DNA of 64,000 bases from Fructilactobacillus lindneri DSM 20690 = JCM 11027. Lineage in GTDB: Bacteria; Bacillota; Bacilli; Lactobacillales; Lactobacillaceae. The position numbers were made by a program, and so were the translations under genes. Below the pieces are notes generated by a model. It worked only from the letters and a program-made list of their open reading frames with translations, was not told where the DNA came from and ran no database searches. Positions 18,717 through 27,628 of the stretch are shown piece by piece. Positions within the stretch are counted from its first letter, which is position 1. The number at the start of each line of letters is the position of its first letter. Location of the stretch: assembly GCF_002907375.1 (NCBI RefSeq), contig NZ_MIYK01000001.1, forward strand, positions 186,001 through 250,000. Direction: 5' to 3'.

Positions 18717-21074
18717 ATGAATAAAAAAATATTAGATACATTAGAATATCAACAAATTAAACAGCAAATTAATCAATATTTAGCTACAGAAAATGGTAAA
18801 AAAGAATTAAATAATTTAAATCCAAGTAATGATGAAAAGAAAGTTAACCAATGGTTAGATGAAACAGATGATGGAGCTCATATTTATCGTTTGAATCATG
18901 TAATTCCAATTCCTAAGCTAAAAGATATTTCAGTCTATATGAAGCGTCTATCAGTTGGTGCTAGTTTAAATGGTAAAGAACTTGCCCAAATTAATGCCGT
19001 TTTATTAGCTGTTTCAAGGATTAAACGCTTTTTTACTAACTTAATAGATGAAAAAGTTGATTTGAAAGTACTTTATACTCAAGTTGAATCTTTTGAAGAT
19101 CTTCCGGATATTACAAATCGATTAAAAACAGCGATTGATGAAAATGGTAAACTATTAGATTCAGCTTCTAAGTCTTTATTTTCAATCAGGAAGCAGATTA
19201 CGCGCTTACAAAACAATATTCGAAGTAGGATGGAAAAATATATGCGTGGCAAGCAGGCTAAATATTTAAGTGAGTCTGTTATCACAGTTCGAGATGATCG
19301 GTATGTTATTCCCGTAAAAACAGAATATAAACAAAAATTTGGCGGAATTGTCCATGATCAAAGTGCAACAGGCCAAACTTTATATATTGAACCAGGCAAT
19401 GTAGTTGAATTAAACAATGATTTACGTAGGGAACAAATTAATGAGCGTGAGGAAACAAAACGAATTTTAACCGAATTATCTGATCTTATTCGTCCCTTTC
19501 AAAATGAATTAATTAACAACGCTGTGCAATTAGGACATTTTGATTTAATTAATGCTAAAGCAAAATATGCAGCATCAATTAAAGCAACAAGACCATTAAT
19601 TTCAGCAACTAACCAAGTTAATTTAAAAAATGCTCGCCATCCTTTAATTGATCAAGAAAAGGTAGTTGGTAATACAATAGAAATTGGTTTTGATTATCGT
19701 CAAATAATTATTACTGGTCCAAATACAGGTGGTAAAACCATAACCATCAAAACTTTAGGACTCTTACAATTAATGGCACAGTCAGGCTTATTTGTTACAG
19801 CTGATGAAGGTAGTCAAGCTGGTTTATTTGATAATATTTTTGCAGATATTGGTGATGATCAATCTATTGAACAAAATTTAAGTACTTTTTCTGGTCATAT
19901 GGATAACATCATTGATATTTTGCATCAAATTACTGCTAAAAGTTTAGTTTTGATTGATGAGTTAGGTGCTGGAACTGATCCACATGAAGGTGCTGCACTA
20001 GCAATGTCAATTTTAGATGCAATTGGTCAATCTGATAGTGAAGTACTTGCTACAACTCATTATCCGGAACTTAAAATTTATGGTTACAATCGTCCTGAAA
20101 CTATCAATGCTTCCATGGAATTTGATGAAAAAAGTTTGCAACCAACTTACCGGTTATTAATTGGAATTCCAGGTCAAAGTAATGCATTAAATATTGCTAG
20201 TCGCTTAGGGTTAGATGATGCAATAATTACTGAAGCTCGTTCCCTAACTGATAAAGATAGTCAAGATATCAATAATATGATAAAAAAATTAACGGCTCAA
20301 ACTAAGGCCGCTGATGAAAGAGCTCGTAAATTAGAAATAGAATTAAATGATGCAACAGAATTACATTCGGAACTGAGCGAAAAGTTTAACAAATTCACTA
20401 ATCAAAAAACGCAATTGATTAATAATGCTAAACGAGAAGCTAATCAAATTGTGGTGCAAACGAAGCAAAAAGCAAATGAGATTATTGATGATTTGCATCA
20501 AAAACAAAAAGCTGCAAATGTAAATGTTAAAGAACATGAATTAATTGCAGATAAAGGTAAATTAAATGCTTTAGAGCAACAACCTGAGATTAAGCATAAT
20601 AAGGTTTTAAAACGTATTAAAAAGAAACATGATTTCAAAATCGGCGATGATGTAATGGTAAAAACATATGGTCAAAGAGGAGTTCTGCTTAAGAAACTGG
20701 ATGGAAATAATTGGGAAGTTGAACTTGGAATTTTAAAAATGAAAATTTCAGAAAATGATATGGAAAAAATAATTGATAATTCTCAAAAACAAAAAAGTCA
20801 TCCAACGGTTAGACGAACCCGTTCCTCATCTATGTCTCCAACTTTAGATCTTCGTGGGGTAAGATATGATGATGCAATGCAACGATTGGATCGTTATATT
20901 GATTCGGCTTTGTTAGCTGGTTATCCATCTGTCACTATCATTCACGGTAAAGGAACAGGAGCTTTACGAAAAGGAGTTACAAATTATTTAAAACAAAATC
21001 GCCAAGTAAAATCATTTGGGTTTTCTCCTGCTAATTCTGGGGGCGATGGATCAACTATTGCTAAATTTAAATGA
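18717..21074 (+). CDS. mutS2: MutS2 (endonuclease / ribosome-rescue ATPase with Smr domain)
   Basis: A 785-residue MutS2. The ABC ATPase has Walker A GPNTGGKTITIKT, the signature region LSTFSGHM, and Walker B LVLIDELGAGTDPHEG. A long coiled coil spans about residues 515-640. The C-terminal Smr domain starts at LDLRGVRYDDAM and contains the IIHGKGTGALRKG motif. MutS2 suppresses recombination and, from recent work on B. subtilis, splits collided ribosomes. The KOW-like segment DDVMVKTYGQRG precedes Smr. Confidence 0.95.
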   Translation: MNKKILDTLEYQQIKQQINQYLATENGKKELNNLNPSNDEKKVNQWLDETDDGAHIYRLNHVIPIPKLKDISVYMKRLSVGASLNGKELAQINAVLLAVSRIKRFFTNLIDEKVDLKVLYTQVESFEDLPDITNRLKTAIDENGKLLDSASKSLFSIRKQITRLQNNIRSRMEKYMRGKQAKYLSESVITVRDDRYVIPVKTEYKQKFGGIVHDQSATGQTLYIEPGNVVELNNDLRREQINEREETKRILTELSDLIRPFQNELINNAVQLGHFDLINAKAKYAASIKATRPLISATNQVNLKNARHPLIDQEKVVGNTIEIGFDYRQIIITGPNTGGKTITIKTLGLLQLMAQSGLFVTADEGSQAGLFDNIFADIGDDQSIEQNLSTFSGHMDNIIDILHQITAKSLVLIDELGAGTDPHEGAALAMSILDAIGQSDSEVLATTHYPELKIYGYNRPETINASMEFDEKSLQPTYRLLIGIPGQSNALNIASRLGLDDAIITEARSLTDKDSQDINNMIKKLTAQTKAADERARKLEIELNDATELHSELSEKFNKFTNQKTQLINNAKREANQIVVQTKQKANEIIDDLHQKQKAANVNVKEHELIADKGKLNALEQQPEIKHNKVLKRIKKKHDFKIGDDVMVKTYGQRGVLLKKLDGNNWEVELGILKMKISENDMEKIIDNSQKQKSHPTVRRTRSSSMSPTLDLRGVRYDDAMQRLDRYIDSALLAGYPSVTIIHGKGTGALRKGVTNYLKQNRQVKSFGFSPANSGGDGSTIAKFK

Positions 21075-21158
21075 TTTGTAAGCGATTAAGTTGAAATTAT
21101 TTGATTTACTGATTATACTTACAGATAGTAAGTGTATTTTATAAAGGAGGAATTTAAA

Positions 21159-21470
21159 ATGGTACATGAAATTACAGATGCAGATTTTGAAAAAGAAACA
21201 GAAAAGGGATTAGTCGTAATTGACTTTTGGGCTCCATGGTGTGGACCATGTAAGATGCAAAGTCCTGTAATTGAGGAATTATCTGAAGAAGATAAAGATA
21301 TTAAATTTTGTAAGTTAAATGTTGATGATAATCAAGCAACTGCAAGCAAGTTTGGTATTATGAGTATTCCAACTTTATTAGTTAAAAAAGATGGTAAAGT
21401 TGTTGATCAAATTGTTGGATATCATCCTAAAGAACAATTACAAAAGTTATTGGCTGAATATGCAGCATAA
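21159..21470 (+). CDS. trxA: Thioredoxin
   Basis: A 103-residue thioredoxin with VVIDFWAPWCGPCKM. The redox pair is Cys28 and Cys31, and the cis-proline is in IMSIPTLLV. It reduces protein disulfides with thioredoxin reductase. A perfect AAAGGAGG ribosome site sets the ATG at 21159 rather than an in-frame ATG at 21132. It lies between mutS2 and a convergent yslB, a conserved order in lactobacilli. Confidence 0.97.
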   Translation: MVHEITDADFEKETEKGLVVIDFWAPWCGPCKMQSPVIEELSEEDKDIKFCKLNVDDNQATASKFGIMSIPTLLVKKDGKVVDQIVGYHPKEQLQKLLAEYAA

Positions 21471-21500
21471 AAAAAGAGCCTTTTTAAGGGCTCTTTTTTA
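21470..21500. terminator. Bidirectional terminator between trxA and yslB
   Basis: AAAAAGAGCC and GGGCTCTTTTTT pair around a T-rich loop, with A and T runs on either side, so it can serve both convergent genes. Confidence 0.8.
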
Positions 21501-21983
21501 TTCTTTAATTTTAATTGGATGACATTCGCTCGGATCTTGAACTTGCTTTGAAGTATCTGAAATAACTGTAATTTCAACAGTCGATTTAAATTTGATATGA
21601 TACTCTGCTTCTGTAGAAAATCCACTAATTTGTTGCTTAGTTTGTGCAAGGAATCCTGTTTCAAGCATAAAATCAGCATCTTGGTTTAATTTAATTCTTT
21701 TTTCTACATTTTCGCCAGAAAGTTTCCAGACCATTTTTTGATCACTGTTTTTTAATAACTCTAAGTTACCAAAACCACTTTGTTTAAAAAAAGTTGAGAT
21801 AGTATCTAACGATACGGGAAACTTAATTGCTAAATTTTTACCCGCCCAATAAAGAATATCGTGTGTATCTTCATTGAGAATATCTGGTAGTAAATTATCT
21901 CTTAATAATTCAATTCCCCAAAAGTTTAAGTCTTGGTTATTTTTACAGAATTTTTCGTATTTATTGGTTTCTTTTTTGCTCAT
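21498..21983 (-). CDS. yslB: YslB-like DUF2507 family protein
   Basis: A 161-residue protein with the DUF2507 pattern: LLRDNLLPDIL, ILYWAGKNLA-KFP, and LETGFLAQTKQQ. The family belongs to the NO-signalling/V4R-like fold and its role in Firmicutes is unknown. The start is the ATG at 21983 with TGGAGA upstream. A longer in-frame reading to 22052 is unlikely. It sits between trxA and murI, a conserved placement. Confidence 0.82.
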   Translation of the reverse strand: MSKKETNKYEKFCKNNQDLNFWGIELLRDNLLPDILNEDTHDILYWAGKNLAIKFPVSLDTISTFFKQSGFGNLELLKNSDQKMVWKLSGENVEKRIKLNQDADFMLETGFLAQTKQQISGFSTEAEYHIKFKSTVEITVISDTSKQVQDPSECHPIKIKE

Positions 21984-22107
21984 AGATTCGTCTCCAATCA
22001 AAATTGCTTCGTTGTTAATTTTAACATACTGATTTAACAAATGAGTTGGCATAGAGTAAATTATAGTATAATATCGTTATGTTAATTAGGAAGAGGGAGG
22101 AAAAATT

Positions 22108-22923
22108 ATGAATTCAGCACCAATTGCTTTCATGGATTCTGGAATCGGAGGGTTAACTGTTTTAAAACTCTCCTTAAAAGAATTGCCTAAAGAAAATACG
22201 CTTTATCTAGGTGATGAGGCCCATCTTCCTTATGGAGAAAAAAAGGCAGGACAAGTAATTAATTATGCAACTGAAATTGGACATTTTTTTGAAAAAAAAC
22301 ATGCTAAATTTATGATTATAGCTTGTAATACTGCATCTGCTACGGCGTTATCACGATTACAAACAGAGCTTGCTATTCCAGTTATTGGAGTAATTGAACC
22401 AGGAAGCAGAGCAGCAATTAAGGTCAGTAAAAATAAAAAAATTGGAATAATTGGTACTTCAGTAACAGTAAAAAGTCATGCCTATAGGGATGCAATTAAG
22501 AAAATAGATTCAAATGCAGAAGTAATTGAGGTTGCTTGTCCAACTTTTATACCTTTAGTTGAAAAAGGTGACTATACTTCTCCAGAGGCAAAGCAAATTA
22601 TTAACGATGGATTAAAAAACTTAAAAAATACTGGAATCGATACTTTAATATTAGGTTGCACTCATTTTCCAATTGTAGCTAATTTGATTCAAGCCGCTTT
22701 AGGAGATAAAGTAACTTTAATTAATCCAGGCTTTGAAACTGTTGAAACTGCTAAACAAATGTTGCAAAATCAATCATTACTAAATGATAAAACTAGTTCA
22801 AAAAATCAATTTTATACGACTAGTGGAGTGGAACATTTTGATGAGGTGGCTTCCCAATGGCTTAATAGAAAGGTAAAGGCAGAATTAATTTTGCCTAATG
22901 AGTTAAAAAGTTATGAAGAGTAA
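22108..22923 (+). CDS. murI: Glutamate racemase
   Basis: A 271-residue MurI: FMDSGIGGLTVL, GDEAHLPYG, the first catalytic Cys in IACNTASA and the second in ILGCTHFP. It supplies D-glutamate for the peptidoglycan stem peptide. GGGAGG precedes the ATG, and a TATAAT is present at 22067-22072 with only a weak -35. The 3' end overlaps rdgB by 11 bases, indicating coupled translation. Confidence 0.96.
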   Translation: MNSAPIAFMDSGIGGLTVLKLSLKELPKENTLYLGDEAHLPYGEKKAGQVINYATEIGHFFEKKHAKFMIIACNTASATALSRLQTELAIPVIGVIEPGSRAAIKVSKNKKIGIIGTSVTVKSHAYRDAIKKIDSNAEVIEVACPTFIPLVEKGDYTSPEAKQIINDGLKNLKNTGIDTLILGCTHFPIVANLIQAALGDKVTLINPGFETVETAKQMLQNQSLLNDKTSSKNQFYTTSGVEHFDEVASQWLNRKVKAELILPNELKSYEE

Positions 22924-23503
22924 AGAATTAGTGATTGCTTCAAAAAATCAAAATAAAATTAGAGAATTTAAAGAAATGCTTGAACCTATGGGATTTCAAA
23001 TTAAGTCAATTCAAGATTTTAATGATATTCCTGATATTAATGAAACTGGAAAGTCATTTGAAGAAAATGCAACTATTAAAGCCAGAATAGTTTCAAAGTC
23101 ATTAAACATCCCTGTACTGGCTGACAATTCAGGACTGGTAGTTCCATCAATTAATGGGGAGCCAGGAATTTATTCTGCTCGCTATGCTGGTGATCATGAT
23201 GATCAAGCAAATAATGAAAAATTATTAAAACGATTATTACATTCTGATGATCGTAATGCTTATTTTCATACTTCTTTGGTATTAATGAAACCTAATGGTG
23301 AAAAATTACATGTAACGGGTATTATTTCTGGAGAAATTTTAAAGACTCCTAAGGGAAATAATGGGTTTGGTTATGATCCATTATTCTTTGTTGTTGGAAA
23401 AGAAAAAACACTCGCTGAGATGACTGATAGTGAGAAAAATGAAATTAGCCATCGTGGTCGTGCTTTAGCTAAGTTAAGTGGAGTTATTAATGACTGGTGG
23501 TAA
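22913..23503 (+). CDS. rdgB: XTP/dITP diphosphatase (RdgB/HAM1) with an altered active-site motif
   Basis: A 196-residue HAM1 protein: LVIASKNQNKIREFKEML, SFEENATIKA, PGIYSARYAG, NNGFGYDPLF and EKNEISHRGRAL. It removes ITP, dITP and XTP from the nucleotide pool. The usual ADDSGL-x-VD motif reads ADNSGLVVP, so the second Asp (Asp69 in E. coli numbering, a proposed catalytic residue) is Asn, and the following conserved Asp is Pro. All other motifs are intact. It may have low or changed activity. Confidence 0.92.
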   Translation: MKSKELVIASKNQNKIREFKEMLEPMGFQIKSIQDFNDIPDINETGKSFEENATIKARIVSKSLNIPVLADNSGLVVPSINGEPGIYSARYAGDHDDQANNEKLLKRLLHSDDRNAYFHTSLVLMKPNGEKLHVTGIISGEILKTPKGNNGFGYDPLFFVVGKEKTLAEMTDSEKNEISHRGRALAKLSGVINDWW

Positions 23504-23542
23504 AAAAATAAAATGTCCGTTAAACGGACATTTTATTTTTTT
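23502..23542. terminator. Bidirectional terminator between rdgB and the MscS-like gene
   Basis: AAAAAATAAAATGTCCGT and ACGGACATTTTATTTTTT form a near-perfect 18-bp stem with a TAA loop, flanked by the two stop codons. Confidence 0.9.
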
Positions 23543-24551
23543 ATTTGGATTTTGGAGTGGGGATTGAAGGTGTGGATTCAGATGTTTCAGAAGTGTCAGT
23601 TGGAGTTGATGGTTCTGGAACCATTAAAGGTGCAAGTGGTAATGAAATTCCAGCTTTTTTAATAGCGTCCAGATAGGCAGTTAAATATTCTGATTGAACG
23701 GCTGCTTCCGTGCTGCTTTTGGAGGTAATGGCAACTTCTATTGCTAATGATCCATCATCTAAGTAAACAGTTCCAAAAATTAATGGATCTCCAATTACAT
23801 TTGGATTTTTTCCAGCTTTTTCTTTGTTAACATCTGCCATAATGTTTTCAATTTTTTGAATTGGTGCTTCAGGAGTAATACGAATATCGACAATTGCCTG
23901 AATATTTCCTCTTGATAAATTAGAAATAGTAGTAATACTACGATTTGGAATGAAATTTAATGTACCATTGCTACTTCTAATTTGTGTAGTGCGCAAACCA
24001 ACTGCTACGACAATTCCATTGATGTTATTAATAATTACATGGTCACCAACATCAATTTGATGTTCGAATAAAATAAAAAAACCACTAACAATATCACTAA
24101 CAAATCCCTGCGCTCCAAGACCAATTGCCAAACTGAAAATTCCAGCTCCAGCAATTAATGTTCCTACCGGGATACCCATAATTGATAGGATGGAATAAAA
24201 ATAAAAAAAGATTACGATGTAATAGTAAGCATTTTCCAATAAGGTATACATAGTTTTATTACGCCGTTTGGTAACATTGATGGAATTTCCAGTAAAAGTT
24301 TGCTCCTTTTTATTGTCTAATTTTTTTTGATAATTTTTGAAAAAATGTGCAATTAATCTTTTACCAATTTTAGCAATAAAAAAAAACAAAATTGAAATTA
24401 GTATAATATTAAAAACTTTGGTGGTTAAGCTAACCAAGATTTGATTCCAATCAAAGTTATTTAAGTATTTATTGATAATATTGTTATTGGTATATTTAAC
24501 TAGTTTGCTATCTGATAAATTTGATGCTAAAAAGATATTTATAATATTCAT
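23541..24551 (-). CDS. MscS-family small-conductance mechanosensitive channel
   Basis: A 336-residue membrane protein. There are transmembrane segments at about 45-65, 105-125 and the pore helix at about 130-155 with the glycine/alanine pattern IAGAGIFSLAIGLGAQGFV. The cytoplasmic domain includes FEHQIDVGDHVIIN and FIPNRSI. The tail is Thr/Ser/Pro-rich. It releases solutes on hypo-osmotic shock. The ATG at 24551 has AATGGAGA upstream, and an in-frame ATG 12 bases earlier lacks a ribosome site. It points away from the DUF948 gene. Confidence 0.92.
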   Translation of the reverse strand: MNIINIFLASNLSDSKLVKYTNNNIINKYLNNFDWNQILVSLTTKVFNIILISILFFFIAKIGKRLIAHFFKNYQKKLDNKKEQTFTGNSINVTKRRNKTMYTLLENAYYYIVIFFYFYSILSIMGIPVGTLIAGAGIFSLAIGLGAQGFVSDIVSGFFILFEHQIDVGDHVIINNINGIVVAVGLRTTQIRSSNGTLNFIPNRSITTISNLSRGNIQAIVDIRITPEAPIQKIENIMADVNKEKAGKNPNVIGDPLIFGTVYLDDGSLAIEVAITSKSSTEAAVQSEYLTAYLDAIKKAGISLPLAPLMVPEPSTPTDTSETSESTPSIPTPKSK

Positions 24552-24690
24552 AATTTTCTCCATTAATTTATTGGTAGGTTAATTTTATCAGAATATTTAA
24601 ATAAATTTAATACAAATTGTCAGATTGATTGTCTTAATTTGTTAATAATGATATTCTTAATTTGTTAGAAACCATTAGGAGGTATGTTCG

Positions 24691-25104
24691 ATGACAATTG
24701 GGGGAATCGCAGCCATAATTGCTGCAATTGCATTTGTAGTATTAGTTATTTTTATAGGTGTTTTTTTAATGCATTTAGTTAAAGTTCTTGGTAATGTAAA
24801 TCAAAGTCTTGAAGAAATTACCAAAGATGTTAATGATTTAAGTCAGGAAACTGATAGTTTATTGAACAATGTCAATTCAAAGTTAAATCAAGTAGATCCA
24901 GTGTTTCAGGCTGCTGCTAATCTAGGCACAACTGTTTCTAATGTTACAGAAACAGCTAAAGTTACTAGTGATAGTATTAAAAGAAGAATGGATAGTCTAG
25001 CTAAAGTTTCATTTTTCGGTACAGCAATGAATACTGTTTCAAAATTATTTTCAAAAAAAGATAAAAACCAAAAGAACAATAAAAAAGAAAACAAAAGGAA
25101 ATAG
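24691..25104 (+). CDS. DUF948 family membrane protein (YtxG-like)
   Basis: A 137-residue protein with one N-terminal transmembrane helix (about 4-28), a coiled-coil region with DVNDLSQETDSLLNNVN and a lysine-rich tail. This is the DUF948 arrangement, often annotated as a general stress protein. AGGAGG precedes the ATG. It is paired with a YtxH-like gene 23 bases downstream, the same pairing as ytxG-ytxH in B. subtilis. The two are upstream of ccpA here, as they are in B. subtilis. Confidence 0.85.
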   Translation: MTIGGIAAIIAAIAFVVLVIFIGVFLMHLVKVLGNVNQSLEEITKDVNDLSQETDSLLNNVNSKLNQVDPVFQAAANLGTTVSNVTETAKVTSDSIKRRMDSLAKVSFFGTAMNTVSKLFSKKDKNQKNNKKENKRK

Positions 25105-25127
25105 TTACTAACTAAGGAGAGTTAATT

Positions 25128-25583
25128 ATGAGCTTTAAAAAAGGTTTATTATTAGGAAGTTTACTTGGAGGCGCTGCTGCGTATGCTGCATATCGTTCAC
25201 TTGATGAAGAACGTCAATACAGATTAAGAAATACTATCTTAGATGCAGCTGAAGATGCTAAAGATCGTGCAGTTGATTATGCATTTTATGCCGCTGATAC
25301 TTTAGCAGATGCTAAAGATATGGTAAATGATAAAGTTGATGATTATAAAGGTTCTATTAGTGGAACGAGTGAAAAAATCACTGATAAAATGAATGATTTA
25401 AAGGATGATTTGAGTCAATTACAAACTTACCTTAATTTGGTACCAGTTCCTAAAAATCATTTAGACGATGAAGAAAAGGAAACTGAAACGGATGACATCA
25501 CAGTTGATATGGATGATGCGTTTGCACCAGAAAACGACAGTGACGATACTATTTATCCTTTACATGATGAACATCGCAAATAA
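25128..25583 (+). CDS. YtxH-like stress protein
   Basis: A 151-residue protein. A short glycine- and alanine-rich hydrophobic N-terminus (LLLGSLLGGAAAYAAY) is followed by a long amphipathic helical region with repeated AEDAKDRAVDYA/ADAKDMVNDKVDD units and an acidic tail. This is the YtxH pattern, probably membrane-anchored. AAGGAGAG precedes the ATG. It is cotranscribed with the DUF948 gene and ends at a terminator before ccpA. Confidence 0.8.
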   Translation: MSFKKGLLLGSLLGGAAAYAAYRSLDEERQYRLRNTILDAAEDAKDRAVDYAFYAADTLADAKDMVNDKVDDYKGSISGTSEKITDKMNDLKDDLSQLQTYLNLVPVPKNHLDDEEKETETDDITVDMDDAFAPENDSDDTIYPLHDEHRK

Positions 25584-25607
25584 TTAATTAGTTATGTATC
25601 TAAACTG

Positions 25608-25645
25608 AAGACTAATATCTAAATTTATAGATATTGGTCTTTTTT
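25608..25645 (+). terminator. Terminator between the YtxH-like gene and ccpA
   Basis: AAGACTAATATCTA pairs with TAGATATTGGTCTT, followed by T residues. Confidence 0.8.
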
Positions 25646-25664
25646 GATTGCTTCAGGGCTTGAA

Positions 25665-25678
25665 TGAAAACGGTTTCT
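25665..25678 (+). promoter_or_regulatory. cre (CcpA binding) site upstream of ccpA
   Basis: TGAAAACGGTTTCT fits the consensus TGWAANCGNTNWCA with only the last base different. It is 49 bases before the ccpA start codon, so CcpA probably autoregulates. Confidence 0.75.
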
Positions 25679-25726
25679 CTGCTATTCTTTAGATAAATGA
25701 ACTTGATTCGGGAAAGAGGAGTAGCT

Positions 25727-26737
25727 ATGAAAAAAAAGCAAACAGTGACAATTTATGATGTTGCCCGGGAAGCTTCGGTTTCAATGGCGACTGTTTCGCG
25801 AGTTGTTAATCACAATCACAATGTTAAACCAGAAACTGAACAAAAAGTACTAAATGTAGTAAAAAAACTTAATTACAGACCTAATGACGTTGCTCGTGGC
25901 TTAGCTAGTAAAAAAACAACTACAGTTGGAGTTATTATTCCTAATGTAACTAATTCTTATTTTGCAGCATTGGCTCGTGGAATTGATGATATTGCTGAGA
26001 TGTATCAGTATAATATTATTTTGACTAATTCAGATGGTGATGAAAAAAAAGAAATCAAGGCACTTAATACCCTGTATTCAAAACAGGTTGACGGAATCAT
26101 TTTTATGGGTAATGATATCAGTGATGAAGTCCGTGAAGAACTTAGAAATGTTCGTACCCCGGTTGTTTTAGCGGGATCAGTTGATCCTAAAAATGAGTTT
26201 CCAAGTGTTAATATTGATTATCGTAAAGCTATTTATGCTCAATTTAATAAATTATTTGAAAATGGTAATGATCGAATTGCGTTTATTGCCGATAATTTAA
26301 GTCGTTCAATTAATAAAGATTATCGAATTCGAGGGTATCAAGATGCTTTGAAAGATGCAGGGGTTCCTTTTAGGAAGTCTTTATTGATTGAAGCAACCGA
26401 TGTCAGTTATGAAAGTGGATATAAATTACAAGAACGTTTAATTAAATCAGGTGCCACTGCTGCAATTGTAAGTAATGATGATGTAGCAGCTGGAATTATG
26501 AATGCAATGGGTGATAATAGAATTAATGTTCCAGAACAATTTGAAGTTGCTACTAGTGATAATACTCAATTAACTGAAATGACTCGGCCAACGATGTCAA
26601 CAATTACGCAACCCTTATATGATATTGGGGCGGTTTCAATGCGATTATTAACAAAAGTAATGGATAATGAAGAAATTGAAAATAATAATATTTTATTGTC
26701 ATTTGGATTGAAAAAACGTGAATCTACTAAAGACTAG
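25727..26737 (+). CDS. ccpA: Catabolite control protein A
   Basis: A 336-residue LacI-family regulator. The helix-turn-helix reads TIYDVAREASVSMATVSRVVN, the hinge helix PNDVARGLASKKT, then a periplasmic-binding-like core with GVIIPNVTNSYFA and VDGIIFMGN. CcpA with HPr-Ser46-P controls carbon catabolite repression through cre sites. The ATG at 25727 has AGAGGAG upstream, whereas an in-frame ATG at 25697 would add ten unconserved residues. A cre site lies in its own promoter region. Confidence 0.95.
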   Translation: MKKKQTVTIYDVAREASVSMATVSRVVNHNHNVKPETEQKVLNVVKKLNYRPNDVARGLASKKTTTVGVIIPNVTNSYFAALARGIDDIAEMYQYNIILTNSDGDEKKEIKALNTLYSKQVDGIIFMGNDISDEVREELRNVRTPVVLAGSVDPKNEFPSVNIDYRKAIYAQFNKLFENGNDRIAFIADNLSRSINKDYRIRGYQDALKDAGVPFRKSLLIEATDVSYESGYKLQERLIKSGATAAIVSNDDVAAGIMNAMGDNRINVPEQFEVATSDNTQLTEMTRPTMSTITQPLYDIGAVSMRLLTKVMDNEEIENNNILLSFGLKKRESTKD

Positions 26738-26742
26738 TAAAG

Positions 26743-26771
26743 TTGATTAAGGACAACATTGTTGGTATAAT
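26743..26771 (+). promoter_or_regulatory. Promoter of yebC
   Basis: TTGATT at 26743-26748, a 17-base spacer and TATAAT at 26766-26771, with an extended -10 (TGGTATAAT). Confidence 0.8.
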
Positions 26772-26811
26772 TAAAAGTGTTAATTTCTGTTAGAGAGAGG
26801 AGTGCTGAATC

Positions 26812-27549
26812 ATGTCAGGACATTCAAAATGGCATAATATTCAGGGTCGTAAAAACGCTCAAGATGCTAAAAGAGGTAAGATTTTCCAAAAAATTTCACG
26901 TAACTTGTACCAAGTTGCTAAAGCTGGTGGAGTTGATCCATCCGGAAATCCCCAACTAAGACTTGAATTAGAAAAGGCACGTGCAGCTAATATGCCTAAG
27001 GATAATGTTCAACGTGCTTTAGATAAGGCTTCTGGTGTTGGTGGTGCTAAGTTCGAAGAAGTAACTTATGAAGGTTATGGACCCGGCGGAACTGCAGTTA
27101 TGGTTTCAACGCTTACTGATAATAAAAATCGTACTGCGGCTGCCATTCGCTCTGCTTTTTCCCATCATGGTGGTTCATTAGGCACTAATGGATCAGTTTC
27201 ATATATGTTTGATCGTAAAGGATATGTAGTTGTTTTGCGTGATGAAACTGATGATGATGAAGACAGTATGTTAATGGCTGCTCTTGATGCAGGTGCGGAT
27301 GATATGAAAGCAACTGAAGATGAGTACCAAATCTATACTGACCCATCTAACTTGAGTACAGTTCGAGATGCATTACAAGATGCAGGTTATAAACTTGATA
27401 ATTCTGAAGTTAGACTGTTTCCTCAAAATACTACTGAAGTTCCAGCTGACAAAATTGAACAATATTCTGGTCTGATTGATGAATTATCAGACAATGATGA
27501 TGTTCAAGATGTTTATGAAGCTGCAGTAATACCTGAAGATGCTAAATAA
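26812..27549 (+). CDS. yebC: YebC/PmpR family translation or transcription factor (TACO1 family)
   Basis: A 245-residue YebC protein: [41 protein letters not shown] and [10 protein letters not shown]. Family members relieve ribosome stalling on polyproline or act as transcription regulators. GAGAGGAG precedes the ATG. A strong terminator separates it from comGA. yebC upstream of comGA is a common arrangement in lactobacilli. Confidence 0.95.
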   Translation: MSGHSKWHNIQGRKNAQDAKRGKIFQKISRNLYQVAKAGGVDPSGNPQLRLELEKARAANMPKDNVQRALDKASGVGGAKFEEVTYEGYGPGGTAVMVSTLTDNKNRTAAAIRSAFSHHGGSLGTNGSVSYMFDRKGYVVVLRDETDDDEDSMLMAALDAGADDMKATEDEYQIYTDPSNLSTVRDALQDAGYKLDNSEVRLFPQNTTEVPADKIEQYSGLIDELSDNDDVQDVYEAAVIPEDAK

Positions 27550-27565
27550 TTAAATAGAATATTTT

Positions 27566-27602
27566 AAAAGACTCAATCTAAAAAAGATTGGGTCTTTTTT
27601 CG
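27566..27602 (+). terminator. Terminator between yebC and comGA
   Basis: AAAAGACTCAATCT and AGATTGGGTCTTTTTT form a stem around an A-rich loop. Confidence 0.85.
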
Positions 27603-27628
27603 TATTTAATTATGAAGGATGTGAAGTT

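Noticed and set aside
26777-26959. Short frame over the yebC start
   Set aside because: Out-of-frame shadow of yebC with no conserved sequence.
27600-27628. A ComX/SigH-type competence promoter before comGA
   Set aside because: I looked for a cin-box-like TACGAATA. Only a partial CGTATT in the wrong orientation is present.
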